Below are positions 1 to 10,258 of a DNA stretch of 64,000 nucleotides, one piece after another. Numbering within the stretch: position 1 is the stretch's first letter; every line of letters begins with the position of its first letter. The notes below the pieces were generated by a model. The model saw only the letters and a list, made by a program, of their open reading frames with translations, was not told the DNA's origin and searched no databases. Origin of the DNA: Clostridia bacterium (lineage in GTDB: Bacteria; Bacillota; Clostridia; Christensenellales; CAG-314); contig JAQVWG010000002.1 of the NCBI GenBank assembly GCA_028698585.1, positions 1-64,000 on the forward strand, given 5' to 3'. The position numbers and the translations under genes are program-made.

Positions 1-1
1 A

Positions 2-3000
2 GAAGACCTATGTGCAGACTACTCTTCGTTATTAGTAGGTCTACCAGTACTAGATACTCTACTAGGTATAGCACCTTATGATGATATCCTAGCCGTAGTA
101 CTAAGTGACGCTACCGATAAACTAGATGCAATTCTGCACAACGTATTTGAGGATGTAACAATCGGTGATTTGATTGGTTCAACGTACGATTGGGTGGGCG
201 AGCAAGCTATTATTAGGCTGTTCACTGACAAGAATGTATACACTATCATTAGTTACTCAATGAATGGCGAGTGGAAACCTCTAGCAGAGTACATGCTATC
301 AGACATCACTATAGGTTCACTGTTTGAAGGTCTATATGATCTATCTACAGTGCCGGTAGTTGGGGCATTCTATAGCAAGGTGCTCTACACAATGGTAAGC
401 TACGCTCTTGATGCTCAATGGATAGAGTTGGTTCTATATGTACTGGATGGCATTACGTTAGACGACCTGTTCAACGGATTGTTCACCATGAGCACAACAC
501 CGATTGCAAAGGTATTCGCATACCGCGAGCTAGGCGAGATAGCAACACGACTATTTAATTCGCAATACCTCGAGATAGCAGACTACATGGTCGGTGGCGT
601 AGAGTTAGGTGAGCTACTAGACGGATTCGGCACATTCGATGCTACAACGATAATTGGCCTCAACGCATTCTTGGAAGTAATGCCGTATGATGACATTGTC
701 AAGGTAATTATCAATGGTGGCCAGTTCAGTACAATAATGAATAATGTCTTCAAGGAGAAGACAATTAACAGCATTCTTGGCATAGATCTGTCGGCTGTAC
801 CTGTAATTGGTCAGTATGCTAATACACCTGTAGTAAACGTACCTATCCCAATCCTGGTAATCGGTGGAGTTGGTGGTATTGCATTCGTAGTGTTCTACTT
901 CATAATTCCTGATATGTCTATAGGTAAAATGTTGGGCTACACATATGATGAGACTAACGATGTCTACTATGCTGATTCTGCCATGACAACAGTTGCTCCA
1001 TCCTACCTAGAGGCATTCGCGCATATCATAGTTAAGGATGTTCTAGACTATGCAATGGGCGCAGACTTCGACGGTATGTTGTTATACATCTTCGACGATG
1101 CGACAATCGGCAGTGTGCTGAATGATCAGTGGTCACAGACTACTACCCCAGTACTCAAAGCATTCGCAGATAGACAACTATATGAGATTGCATCCAGAAT
1201 CCTTGGCACCGCATGGGGCTCCTTAGTGGAATACATGCTGGGCAGTGTAACTATTCGTGGAGCACTTGACGGCATAGTGGCAGTTGAAACGATACCAGTT
1301 GTTGGTGCATTCAGTGAGAAGTCACTATACACTATCTACACACATATCATAGGCAACAACTTTACAGCACTACTCGAGTACTTACTATCCGAAACGACAT
1401 TCGATGAATTGCTACTGGGCGTAGTTGATATGAATGCTAATGCTATCACCAGAGTAATTGCTTACCGTGACGTATATCAAGCACTAAGCAAGTTGATGGC
1501 TGGAGATATGCAAGGACTAGTGAGCTACTTGATTGGTGATGCTCACCTAGGTGATTTATTAGGCAAGTACACTGATGGAACATACTGGTACACAGACTCT
1601 ACAATGACCACATTGGTCGGACCGAGAGATGCTGTGCTATCCAGAGTAGTAGTATCCCAGTTGCTAGACCCACTATTTGCAAGTGACATTATGGGTGCGC
1701 TAGAAATTATTTGCGGGACTCAAGAAGATAACGTGAGAGTTGGCGACATACTAGACTATACATACGATGACGCAACAGACACTTGGAGTAAAGCTGACGG
1801 AACAGCTGCAGACTCGCTGTTAAGTGCTATCGCTCCGTTCCAACTCTACAGAATATTCGCAGAGGGATTCAAGGCAACAGACATCGTAGCAGATGCATAC
1901 CTTGGCTCAATTATGGGCTTCACTAAGGGTACACAGACAGGAGGATGTGAGCCAGATTGTAGTATAGAACACGAGCACGAGAAGGCAGAATATGAATGGA
2001 CTAACAGCAATGGTGATACAGTAAGTGGCATTGAGCTAAGGCTAGCCAACACCAAGATGGATCAACTAGTCGGTGGCACATTCGACATTGAAGGTATCTT
2101 AGGCGATATGTACTTGGGCGAGATTATGAACTATACTAAGGGCGACTTAGACCTAGATTATTGCACAGATACTGATGTCGACGGTGTATGTGATAATACG
2201 GATTCTGCACACACTCACAAGTATGTATGGCTAAATGGAAGCGAGCCAGTAACAGGCATAACCAAATATCTAGCTAATGTCCAGATGAGTTCACTGCTAG
2301 GTGGTACATTCGATATCGAAGGTATTCTTGGCGATATGTACCTTGGCGAGGCAATGAATTACGCTAAGGGCGACCTAGACCTAGACCACTGCACAGATGC
2401 TGACAGTGACGGCGCTTGTGACAACACAGACCCGACACACTCACATAGATACATTTGGTGGAACGGCGCAACTCAAGTATCTGGTATAACCAAGTACCTA
2501 GCCAACGCGCAAATGAGCTCTATCCTCGGTGGTAGTTTCGATGTAGTAGACATCATCGGCGATATGTACTTAGGCGAGGCAATGAATTACACTTATAATG
2601 AAGTTGAGGATGCATGGTATCAAGGCTCAACACCAGTAACAGCTATTAACAATGCTATTGCGGGTGTACTAATGAGCGATATCCTGTCTGGTACATTCGA
2701 TGTCAACAGCACTATCGGCGGACTGTACCTCGGCGAAATTATGAACTATACTAAGGGCGACTTAGACCTAGACCACTGCACAGACGCTGATATTGACGGC
2801 GTATGTGATAACACAGATCCTGAACATGCACACAGATACACTTGGTGGAATGGCGCAAGTGAAGTAACAGGTATCACCAAGTATCTGGCCAACGCACAGA
2901 TGAGTTCTATCCTCGGTGGCAGTTTCGACGTAATTGACATCATCGGCGATATGCAACTAGGCGAGGCTATGGGTTACACATATAATGATGTTGAGAGTAA

Positions 3001-5218
3001 GTGGTACAGTGGCGCAACACCGGTAACTGCAATTAATAACGCTATTGCTGGCGTCTTAATGAGCGAGATATTGTCAGGCGCATTTAATATTAACGGTACA
3101 ATCGGTGACCTATACCTAGGTGAAGTTATGGATTACACCAAGGGCGACCTAGACTTAGACCACTGCACAGATGCCGATGCTGACAATGTATGTGATAACA
3201 CAGACCTAACACATGCACACAGATACATTTGGTGGAATGGTGCGAGCGAAGTAACAGGTATCACCAAGTATCTAGCCAACGCCAAGATGAGCTCTCTGCT
3301 AGGTGGAGATTTCAACATAAATAGCATCATCGGCGATATGCAACTAGGCGAAGTAATGGGTTACACCTACGACACAGTTGAGGGCGTATGGATGAGTGGC
3401 ACACCACTAGCACCAGTATCTGCAATCAATAATGCATTAGCAGATGTACTAATGAGTGACATCCTATCCGGTACATTCGATATCAACGGAACGATTGGAC
3501 ACCTCAAACTAGGCGAAGTAATGGGTTACACCTACGACACTGTTGAGGGCGTATGGATGAGTGGCACACCGCTAGCACCAGTATCTGCAATCAATAATGC
3601 ATTAGCAGATGTACTAATGAGTGACATCCTATCCGGCACATTCGATATCAACGGAACAATTGGCCACCTCAAACTAGGCGAAGTAATGGGTTACACCTAC
3701 GACACAGTTGAGGACGCATGGATGAGTGGCACACCGCTAGCACCAGTATCTGCAATCAATAATGCATTAGCAGATGTACTAATGAGTGACATTCTGTCTG
3801 GTTCGTTCGACGTCAACACAGTAATCGGTGACTTACAACTAGGTGATGTTATGAACTACGTAAAGGGCGACCTAGACTTAGACCACTGCACGGACGTTGA
3901 TGCTGACGATGTTTGTGATAATACCAATCCTGCACACACCCACTGGTACACATGGTACGAAGGTACAACACCAGTAACCTCAATCAATAATGCTCTCGCA
4001 AATGTTATGATGAGCTCACTGCTAAGTGGTAACTTCAACATCAATGATGTCATAGGTGATATGTATATCGGCGAGGTAATGGGTTACGAGATTAGACCGT
4101 TAACTATCGATTTAACAGACCTAGATAAGTGCGCAGCAGATTGTGCCGGAGTACACACTCACGATTATGAGTGGTTAAGTGGTGGAGTCGCTGTCGACGA
4201 AGTAAGTAACATGATATCTAATGAGACAATGAATAACTTGCTCAATGGTAATATCAACTTCCAAGACAAGATACAGAACTTGACTCTGGGTGACGTAATA
4301 GATTGTTCTGGCAATACAATGCTCGAACTACTAGCAGACACCAAGGTTGGTGAACTGGGTACTAAGGCTGATACACTGATGATTGGTGAACTAATGGGTA
4401 TGAATAAGTACTATGTCGGAATGACAAGCAAGCCAGTAGCATATAGCATATGGATTACCGATGACATATTCCAGAATGCTTCTGGTGAGTATGTAGTCAG
4501 CATTGACGGTCTGTGGTACTATGCAACAATTAGCGCAGGCGCAGATAACACAGTTGTAGGTAATTACACTCTAACCAATGATAATGAGATTATTTGGAGA
4601 GAAGAGATAACAGATACTGCTGGATACGCTCAATTTGGTGCAGGCGCAGACATAATGATTGACACCTTGATTATCAACCACACCGACGGCAAGTGGTATG
4701 AAGCATCCTACTCAGGTGGTCAGTACATCAAGTCTGGCACAGTCGAAATAGACAGCATAACCGGCTATGGTAATGTTGATGTAACGGGCACAAGCAATGT
4801 GTATGGCACAGTCAGGGCATTGATGATTATGCGTGATACCGCGGACAATACCTGGTACAAGGCTATGTATGACAATAATACAAGCGAATATGTATACCTC
4901 AACTTAGACTCGCTCACACGCATAATGGCTGATACGAGTGTAGGTAACATGGATACAATCAACACCAAGTTGACCAACTGGATTAGCAACGAGGCAACAG
5001 TAAAGACATTAATGGATATGGGCATACTCAACTTTAACCAGTCCACGATGGAAAAACTGGATGCACTATTCTGTCAGGACGGTGATGGTTCTGCTCACTT
5101 AGGTGCCTATGTAGCACACATGCCATATACCTGTCCTACTGCAACTGCAGATAGAGCAGCTTGGAGCGATATGACATTGCCAGACTTCATTAATGCAGTT
5201 ATTAGTAGCATAGGCTAA
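2..5218 (+). CDS. Giant repeat protein, 3' part (start outside window)
   Basis: The frame is open from base 2, so at least 1,738 residues are in the window and the N-terminus is missing. I recognise no known family. The first third holds repeats of about 70 residues with cores such as STTPIAKVFAYR and a hydrophobic stretch around bases 836-915 that looks like one membrane segment. The middle holds units built on LGEVMNYTKGDLDLD followed by a cysteine/aspartate/histidine motif (CTDxDxDxxCDNT...HxH), five clear copies starting near bases 2141, 2369, 2759, 3146 and 3864; variants with C..C..HxH occur near 1950 and 4120. Three further units are nearly identical 55-residue tandem repeats. The aspartate spacing recalls calcium-binding repeats and the Cys/His pairs could bind metal; both are inferences. 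No LPxTG sorting signal or other anchor is seen at the C-terminus, which ends in INAVISSIG. A surface or secreted role is likely but unproven. Confidence 0.85.
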   Translation, partial: EDLCADYSSLLVGLPVLDTLLGIAPYDDILAVVLSDATDKLDAILHNVFEDVTIGDLIGSTYDWVGEQAIIRLFTDKNVYTIISYSMNGEWKPLAEYMLSDITIGSLFEGLYDLSTVPVVGAFYSKVLYTMVSYALDAQWIELVLYVLDGITLDDLFNGLFTMSTTPIAKVFAYRELGEIATRLFNSQYLEIADYMVGGVELGELLDGFGTFDATTIIGLNAFLEVMPYDDIVKVIINGGQFSTIMNNVFKEKTINSILGIDLSAVPVIGQYANTPVVNVPIPILVIGGVGGIAFVVFYFIIPDMSIGKMLGYTYDETNDVYYADSAMTTVAPSYLEAFAHIIVKDVLDYAMGADFDGMLLYIFDDATIGSVLNDQWSQTTTPVLKAFADRQLYEIASRILGTAWGSLVEYMLGSVTIRGALDGIVAVETIPVVGAFSEKSLYTIYTHIIGNNFTALLEYLLSETTFDELLLGVVDMNANAITRVIAYRDVYQALSKLMAGDMQGLVSYLIGDAHLGDLLGKYTDGTYWYTDSTMTTLVGPRDAVLSRVVVSQLLDPLFASDIMGALEIICGTQEDNVRVGDILDYTYDDATDTWSKADGTAADSLLSAIAPFQLYRIFAEGFKATDIVADAYLGSIMGFTKGTQTGGCEPDCSIEHEHEKAEYEWTNSNGDTVSGIELRLANTKMDQLVGGTFDIEGILGDMYLGEIMNYTKGDLDLDYCTDTDVDGVCDNTDSAHTHKYVWLNGSEPVTGITKYLANVQMSSLLGGTFDIEGILGDMYLGEAMNYAKGDLDLDHCTDADSDGACDNTDPTHSHRYIWWNGATQVSGITKYLANAQMSSILGGSFDVVDIIGDMYLGEAMNYTYNEVEDAWYQGSTPVTAINNAIAGVLMSDILSGTFDVNSTIGGLYLGEIMNYTKGDLDLDHCTDADIDGVCDNTDPEHAHRYTWWNGASEVTGITKYLANAQMSSILGGSFDVIDIIGDMQLGEAMGYTYNDVESKWYSGATPVTAINNAIAGVLMSEILSGAFNINGTIGDLYLGEVMDYTKGDLDLDHCTDADADNVCDNTDLTHAHRYIWWNGASEVTGITKYLANAKMSSLLGGDFNINSIIGDMQLGEVMGYTYDTVEGVWMSGTPLAPVSAINNALADVLMSDILSGTFDINGTIGHLKLGEVMGYTYDTVEGVWMSGTPLAPVSAINNALADVLMSDILSGTFDINGTIGHLKLGEVMGYTYDTVEDAWMSGTPLAPVSAINNALADVLMSDILSGSFDVNTVIGDLQLGDVMNYVKGDLDLDHCTDVDADDVCDNTNPAHTHWYTWYEGTTPVTSINNALANVMMSSLLSGNFNINDVIGDMYIGEVMGYEIRPLTIDLTDLDKCAADCAGVHTHDYEWLSGGVAVDEVSNMISNETMNNLLNGNINFQDKIQNLTLGDVIDCSGNTMLELLADTKVGELGTKADTLMIGELMGMNKYYVGMTSKPVAYSIWITDDIFQNASGEYVVSIDGLWYYATISAGADNTVVGNYTLTNDNEIIWREEITDTAGYAQFGAGADIMIDTLIINHTDGKWYEASYSGGQYIKSGTVEIDSITGYGNVDVTGTSNVYGTVRALMIMRDTADNTWYKAMYDNNTSEYVYLNLDSLTRIMADTSVGNMDTINTKLTNWISNEATVKTLMDMGILNFNQSTMEKLDALFCQDGDGSAHLGAYVAHMPYTCPTATADRAAWSDMTLPDFINAVISSIG
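3344..3838 (+). repeat. Three tandem 165-bp (55-codon) coding repeats
   Basis: The start of each unit (ctaggcgaagtaatggg) lies at 3344, 3509 and 3674, an exact 165-base period; the next diverged unit begins at 3839. The copies differ at only a few bases, so they are recent duplications or are kept alike by gene conversion. They encode LGEVMGYTYDTVE...SGTFDINGTIGHLK-type units of the giant repeat protein. Confidence 0.95.
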
Positions 5219-5252
5219 TCAATTAACTGATATCAGTCAATATCCTATTAGC

Positions 5253-5280
5253 AAGAGCACCGTATCTATACGGTGCTCTT
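5253..5280 (+). terminator. Rho-independent terminator of the repeat-protein gene
   Basis: A perfect 13-bp inverted repeat (aagagcaccgtat / atacggtgctctt) with a two-base centre lies 34 bases after the stop and is followed by a short T-rich run. Confidence 0.85.
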
Positions 5281-5758
5281 TGTCTATTAGTGTCTAGATA
5301 CCAACATCGAAATTACAAGCATATTAATCAAGCATTAAATGGCGCAGTAGAGATATATTTTGCTTAGATACTTATTATGTTGAGCAAAATGCTGCTATTA
5401 CGGCAAGTCGTATTAAGTTATCGTCATATACTTCAATAATTGTTGATGCACTTGTTTATGCTTACATTTATCCTGTTGTTACCTAGAGTCACTTAAGATA
5501 TATTACCTTTACTAGCTAACCCAGTATTCTTGCCACTTGGACGACCAGTATTAATTCGCGAGGCAATACACAGTGTACTCAATGCCTGTATTAACATTAT
5601 TCAATTGGTTAAAGAGTCTATATATGCACTCTGGATAAGGAATGTTATCAATTATATTTTTACCTCGTTGCTGATAGATACAGTGCTTAGTAAATGCAGA
5701 CTAGAATTGAATGTCGAGTATTTTTGTTCATATAGAGGATATTAAATTGTAAAAAGCA
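5281..5758. other. Spacer without a recognised gene
   Basis: About 480 bases between the repeat-protein terminator and the promoter of the oligopeptidase gene. A 71-codon open frame (5530-5745) has no ribosome binding site and no familiar sequence. I see nothing else that can be named. Confidence 0.6.
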
Positions 5759-5787
5759 TTGATAATTGTGTTACTTTTTGATATAAT
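5759..5787 (+). promoter_or_regulatory. Promoter of the M3 peptidase gene
   Basis: TTGATA (5759-5764) and TATAAT (5782-5787) are separated by 17 bases, about 40 bases upstream of the start codon. Confidence 0.75.
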
Positions 5788-5827
5788 TGCAGTGTAGAAG
5801 CATTCTACGCATTATAAGGAGAATAAT

Positions 5828-7525
5828 ATGAGTACACAGTTTGGCAAGTTTAGCGAGATAACATATACTCGCCCAAATATCCATCAACTCAAGAAAGATA
5901 TGGTTAAACTGCTTACGCAGTTCATAAATGCCAAGGATTTCGCAAGTGCAGATAAACTGTTCTTTGAGAGAAATGAATTATATGCCAAGTTAATGACTAC
6001 ATACACAGTTGCCCACATAAGACACGATATCAACACTGCTGATAAGTACTACGAGCAAGAGGTAACATACTTATTAAATCATTTGGCATTGCTTTTGCCA
6101 CTACAGCGTAAGGCTAATAAAGCCATGCTTAAGACGCCTTATAAACGCCAATTTATAGAGAAATACGGCGATATGATGTTCAAGGATGCAGAGACATTCG
6201 AGAAGACATCCAGTTGGAAGAATATTCCGCTATCCATTAGAATGAATAAACTGACCATGCAATATAGTAAACTCGTGGCTATGGCCAAGGTTGACTTCAA
6301 TGGAGAGCAGTGTAATTTCTATGGTCTTCTCAAGCATATGCAGGATACCGACAGACAGATTCGCAAGAGCGCTTATGAGGCTTTTGCTGGCCTTTATGCT
6401 AAACTCGCTCCAGAACTGGACGAAATATACACTAAACTTATTAAACTTAGAATACGAAGCGCAAAGAACGCCAAGTTTTCCAATTACATAGATTTTATGT
6501 ACCTTACTCGTGGCAGATATGACTATACGCAGAGCGATGTCGCCAAGTTCCGCAACCAAATACTGGATACTGTTACACCACTGTGTTGCGAGTTAATTGA
6601 ACAGCAAAGGCAAAGAATCGGCGTAGACAAGATGCATATATATGACGAGAGTATACTGTTCGCCGATGGTAATGCAGATCCCATAGGGGATAAGGACTAT
6701 TTATTGCAGAAGACATTGGAGATGTACCAACAGCTATCTCAAGAGACCAAAGAGTTTTTTGAGTTCATGACCGACCATCAACTGTTCGACCTCGAAACTA
6801 AACCTAATAAACATATGGGTGGATATTGCATAACGATGCTAGAGTATCAAGCACCCTTTATTTTTAGCAATTTTAACGGCACAGCTGCTGATGTGCAGGT
6901 GCTGACACACGAAGCAGGGCACTGTTTTAATATGTACTTATCTATGCGCCAGAACGTGTTACCTAACATATCAAGTACAGCCGAAGTTAATGAGATTCAC
7001 TCTAAGAGCATGGAGATGTTTACTTATCCCTATTGGCAAGTATTTTTTGGTGGAAAGACTGACAAGGCAAGATATGCTCATCTTGTAGACACGCTGTGCA
7101 CTCTACCCTATATGTGCACGGTAGATGAGTTCCAGCACGAAATATACTCACACCCCAGAATGAATGCCGACCAAAGGCGAGCCACTTGGCGTGCGCTGGA
7201 AAAGAAATATATGCCTTGGCGTGATTGGGACGGTAATGCCTATATGGAGAGTGGCGGATTCTGGATGCAAAAACAACATATTTTCCTCTATCCATTCTAC
7301 TATATAGATTACGCACTTGCTCAAATGGGCGCATACGAATTCTATGGTCGCAGTAAAATTGAACCTACAAAAGCATGGGACGATTATGTTAACCTATGCC
7401 GTGCAGGTGGGAGTAAATCCTATCTTGAACTGCTAGAACTAGCTAATATATCCAGTCCATTCGCTGATTGTACTGTTGAGAGAGCCATTAACTATATTAA
7501 ACCCGAGTTAGATAAGGCACCGTAA
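5828..7525 (+). CDS. M3-family oligoendopeptidase
   Basis: A cytoplasmic zinc metallopeptidase of 565 residues that is expected to trim short peptides. The zinc motif HEAGH is at residues 361-365 (H361, E362, H365), with the third ligand expected in the EIHSKSME stretch about 25 residues later, as in the M3 family (PepF and relatives). The length agrees with the clostridial M3 oligoendopeptidases of roughly 560-600 residues. There is no signal peptide. The start ATG follows AAGGAG at a good distance and a strong promoter lies just upstream, so the gene is probably transcribed alone. The neighbours give no hint of a special substrate. The family assignment is firm; the exact peptide specificity cannot be read from sequence. 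Confidence 0.93.
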   Translation: MSTQFGKFSEITYTRPNIHQLKKDMVKLLTQFINAKDFASADKLFFERNELYAKLMTTYTVAHIRHDINTADKYYEQEVTYLLNHLALLLPLQRKANKAMLKTPYKRQFIEKYGDMMFKDAETFEKTSSWKNIPLSIRMNKLTMQYSKLVAMAKVDFNGEQCNFYGLLKHMQDTDRQIRKSAYEAFAGLYAKLAPELDEIYTKLIKLRIRSAKNAKFSNYIDFMYLTRGRYDYTQSDVAKFRNQILDTVTPLCCELIEQQRQRIGVDKMHIYDESILFADGNADPIGDKDYLLQKTLEMYQQLSQETKEFFEFMTDHQLFDLETKPNKHMGGYCITMLEYQAPFIFSNFNGTAADVQVLTHEAGHCFNMYLSMRQNVLPNISSTAEVNEIHSKSMEMFTYPYWQVFFGGKTDKARYAHLVDTLCTLPYMCTVDEFQHEIYSHPRMNADQRRATWRALEKKYMPWRDWDGNAYMESGGFWMQKQHIFLYPFYYIDYALAQMGAYEFYGRSKIEPTKAWDDYVNLCRAGGSKSYLELLELANISSPFADCTVERAINYIKPELDKAP

Positions 7526-7920
7526 TTATCAATTAACCATGCAGTAAGGACCTAATGAGCATATAAGACTGCTAAATCAGAGTGTGCCAGTATATACATG
7601 ACTTCATAGAGCCGTAGTTGATAAAGGTGCACATACTATAGGATATTAATATATAATATCGAGTGTGAGATATAAGTATATTGTATGCGATAGCATTAGA
7701 CGTATTGTTAGCTTACTAATTAAAGCACATACAACTGCAACTGACGATTGAACTGAGTAATTCGGCATATCGCATACCTACGGCAATTAAGTCAAGCACG
7801 ATTATACAACGAACCAATGCAACAGTTGTAGCAGTATTCATATCACGCAGAGATATTGATTAACGAATTACAGCCACCCGTACTTAAGATAATTTCCACA
7901 GTATATAGGAGTAACCAATC
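7526..7920. other. Spacer without a recognised gene
   Basis: A 395-base AT-rich spacer between two same-strand genes. No convincing terminator, riboswitch or coding frame was found; the only clear element is the TATAGGAG ribosome binding site just before the next start. Confidence 0.5.
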
Positions 7921-9183
7921 ATGCAGGAAGAATTAGATTACAATCAGCAACCTAACGAGCAACAGACGTGCACGAAGGCAGATGAATCCGCCCAAACACA
8001 GCAGACGAGTCAGACAATTGAACATTGTAACAACAGTCAACCCACTCAAGAATGTAACAATCAATCTGCGCCCCACACCAGAACAACACTAGGTGCAACC
8101 GTCAAAAAACTAGCAAAGCGCTGGTTCATTGACGCATTCTCCGGTATGGCGCTAGGACTGTTCGCTACCTTGATTGCCGGAACGATACTCGAGCAGATAG
8201 GTAAACTAATTGGTGCGTCCACCCAAGTCGGTGCTCTGATTATACTTGTTGCCAAAGTTGCCAAGTCTGCAATGGGCGCAGGAATAGGAGCGGGTATTGC
8301 ATATGCGCTCAAGTGTGATAAACTAACTATCTTTTCCTGCATTGTAGCAGGCATGGTAGGGGCGCTCTCGTCAGGTTGGCTCAATAATTATTCCATACCA
8401 TATACGTTAGGCTCTCCAGGTAATCCAATAGGAGCATATGTGACAGCTATTTTTTCGGCTGAGATATGTAAACTCATTCAAGGTAAAACTCGTCTTGATA
8501 TAGTGTTGATTCCATTGACCGCACTGGCTGTTAGTAGTATTGTCGCCATAACGATATGTCCGCCGGTAAGCTGGCTGATATCAATGCTGAGCAAGGGTAT
8601 CGAAGTGGCAACTACATGGAGTCCTTTCCTAATGGGCATAGTAATTGCAGCAGTAATGGGAAACATACTCACACTACCCACGTCATCTGCCGCAATATGG
8701 GTGGCAATCTTATCTCAATATATCAATGAAAACTTACCCATACCCCACTCTCTATTAATAGCAGGCGGAGCGGCAGTTGTCGGTTGCTGTTGTCATATGG
8801 TTGGCTTTGCCGTGATGTCATTTAAGGAAAACCGTTGGCAAGGACTGATTGCTCAAGGACTGGGCACCAGTATGTTACAGATACCTAACCTAATGCGTAA
8901 TGTTAGAATACTCATTCCGCCAACCATAGCCTCGGCAATACTGGGCCCTGTAGCAACCTGTGTGTTCAAACTAAAGTGTGGCGTAGGCGCAGGCATGGGC
9001 ACAAGTGGACTAGTCGGCATTATTGATGTTATCACTTCTAATAACGATATGAATATTGCAGTGCTTATACTTGCCATTGTGTTACTGTGCATAGCGTTGC
9101 CAGCGCTATTATCTTATGTTTTTTGTATGCTACTACGTAATATTAACTGGATTAAACCTGATGACCTTAGACTGGATATTTAA
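7921..9183 (+). CDS. PTS_EIIC_2-type polytopic membrane protein
   Basis: A membrane protein of 420 residues. Residues 1-60 are hydrophilic and rich in Gln, Asn and Thr; the rest is a chain of about nine or ten hydrophobic helices. The sequence after the tail (RWFIDAFSGMALGLF) and the glycine-rich GVGAGMGTSGLVG segment near residue 360 match what I know of the PF13303 family, annotated as PTS sugar transporter IIC. Members usually stand alone without IIA/IIB partners, as here, so sugar phosphorylation through the PTS is doubtful. Family members normally start at the RWFIDA-type segment, so the polar N-terminal tail is an extra. The start is supported by TAGGAG nine bases upstream. The gene ends at a strong terminator and is likely monocistronic. 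Confidence 0.8.
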   Translation: MQEELDYNQQPNEQQTCTKADESAQTQQTSQTIEHCNNSQPTQECNNQSAPHTRTTLGATVKKLAKRWFIDAFSGMALGLFATLIAGTILEQIGKLIGASTQVGALIILVAKVAKSAMGAGIGAGIAYALKCDKLTIFSCIVAGMVGALSSGWLNNYSIPYTLGSPGNPIGAYVTAIFSAEICKLIQGKTRLDIVLIPLTALAVSSIVAITICPPVSWLISMLSKGIEVATTWSPFLMGIVIAAVMGNILTLPTSSAAIWVAILSQYINENLPIPHSLLIAGGAAVVGCCCHMVGFAVMSFKENRWQGLIAQGLGTSMLQIPNLMRNVRILIPPTIASAILGPVATCVFKLKCGVGAGMGTSGLVGIIDVITSNNDMNIAVLILAIVLLCIALPALLSYVFCMLLRNINWIKPDDLRLDI

Positions 9184-9264
9184 CTACTTCACGCACAGTA
9201 AGGATGACAATAATTGCCTTTGAGAGAATAGATTTATCGTCACCTTAGCCGTATTAGTTATATT

Positions 9265-9298
9265 AATAGCACGACCAATTATTATAGGTCGTGCTATT
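9265..9298 (+). terminator. Rho-independent terminator
   Basis: A perfect 12-bp inverted repeat (aatagcacgacc / ggtcgtgctatt) with a 10-base loop, 80 bases after the PTS_EIIC_2-type gene. Confidence 0.8.
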
Positions 9299-9722
9299 AC
9301 ATATATAATCATTCAATCATAGCCGTTTATCTTTATTACCGTAACTTACCACTCAATGACGTATATGCAAGTTATAGCTATCAATGGTTCGCTAGTACTA
9401 TTCTAGACTCAATCAGTGAGATAGCATAGTCTGCTGATTTATTAAGGATTATCTATCAATAGCTTATATGCCAAGGCTATATATAACATCAATTATTATA
9501 ATGAATTATTAGTATCCCATTGTTATAATAGACGAATTACCCAAAAACCGATGATTCATATAAACCCATTATTCCAACACCAGTGTTGTGTAGAATGTAA
9601 ATTGCGGTAAAATGTACTAATGCACGCAATATCCTAACGCTAATTTTGGACAGAATAGTATGTTAAATCTCAATCTTTTATGTCAATGAATCATAAAAAC
9701 ACCATTGATCCATCTGAATGCG
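9299..9722. other. Spacer between convergent genes
   Basis: About 420 AT-rich bases between the upstream terminator and the end of the minus-strand DUF2087 gene. No gene or conserved element was recognised. Confidence 0.5.
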
Positions 9723-10022
9723 TTATTCAAACCCTAACGATTGCATTGTCGGTTGTGTTGGGGACTTATGATATTCGCTACCACTAGGTGTGCGCCACAT
9801 CATCTTATAGTCACACATTTCTCTTCTTAATAAGCACCAATCACCGAATGTATGCCACGCATTGAGCAGACTGTCGAACTGCTTCTCGGTGTATGTTACA
9901 GTATCGTCCACTTTAGTGGCTATATACATTAAGCAAATAACCTTTAGTTTCCTCTTGGCTGGATATGCAGTCAAGCGCCCATAGTCATCCATATAGTGTC
10001 TTAGTATCCGTTCATAGTCCAT
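9723..10022 (-). CDS. DUF2087 domain protein
   Basis: A small soluble protein of 99 residues. Residues about 12-80 carry the DUF2087 (PF09860) signature: a Tyr-Pro-x-Lys-Arg-Lys start (AYPAKRKLK), a TYTEKQ segment and the conserved WHTFGDWCLLRREM block. The domain occurs alone, as here, or behind helix-turn-helix regulators, and is thought to be nucleic-acid related, though no function is proven. The start is well set: the minus strand shows GAGGTGA six bases before the ATG. The C-terminal 20 residues are a polar tail. It stands alone and is divergent from the DUF362 gene to its right. Confidence 0.85.
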   Translation of the reverse strand: MDYERILRHYMDDYGRLTAYPAKRKLKVICLMYIATKVDDTVTYTEKQFDSLLNAWHTFGDWCLLRREMCDYKMMWRTPSGSEYHKSPTQPTMQSLGFE

Positions 10023-10258
10023 ATGTTCACCTCATCATCATTATAAGGCATCTGTAATTCTTGTCAATACTATTGTAAGTTTTTGCCGATACCGTCCAAT
10101 CTGCCGTCTATGCCACAGTTCGCACAAGTGATTACGCAGCATTATTGCGTTATAGTTTCATCCATTACCCAGTGAATCAGTAGACAATCATTTTGTTTGA
10201 CAATCAGCAGTGATACAAGTATAATGTGTGTATTAGTAACGCCAAAGGAGCACTTGCT

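Noticed and set aside
3344-3838. Regular repeats resembling a CRISPR or satellite array
   Set aside because: The 165-base units are in frame and encode protein repeats; there are no spacers.
5530-5745. 71-codon open frame in the first spacer
   Set aside because: No ribosome binding site, AT-rich chance composition and no familiar sequence.
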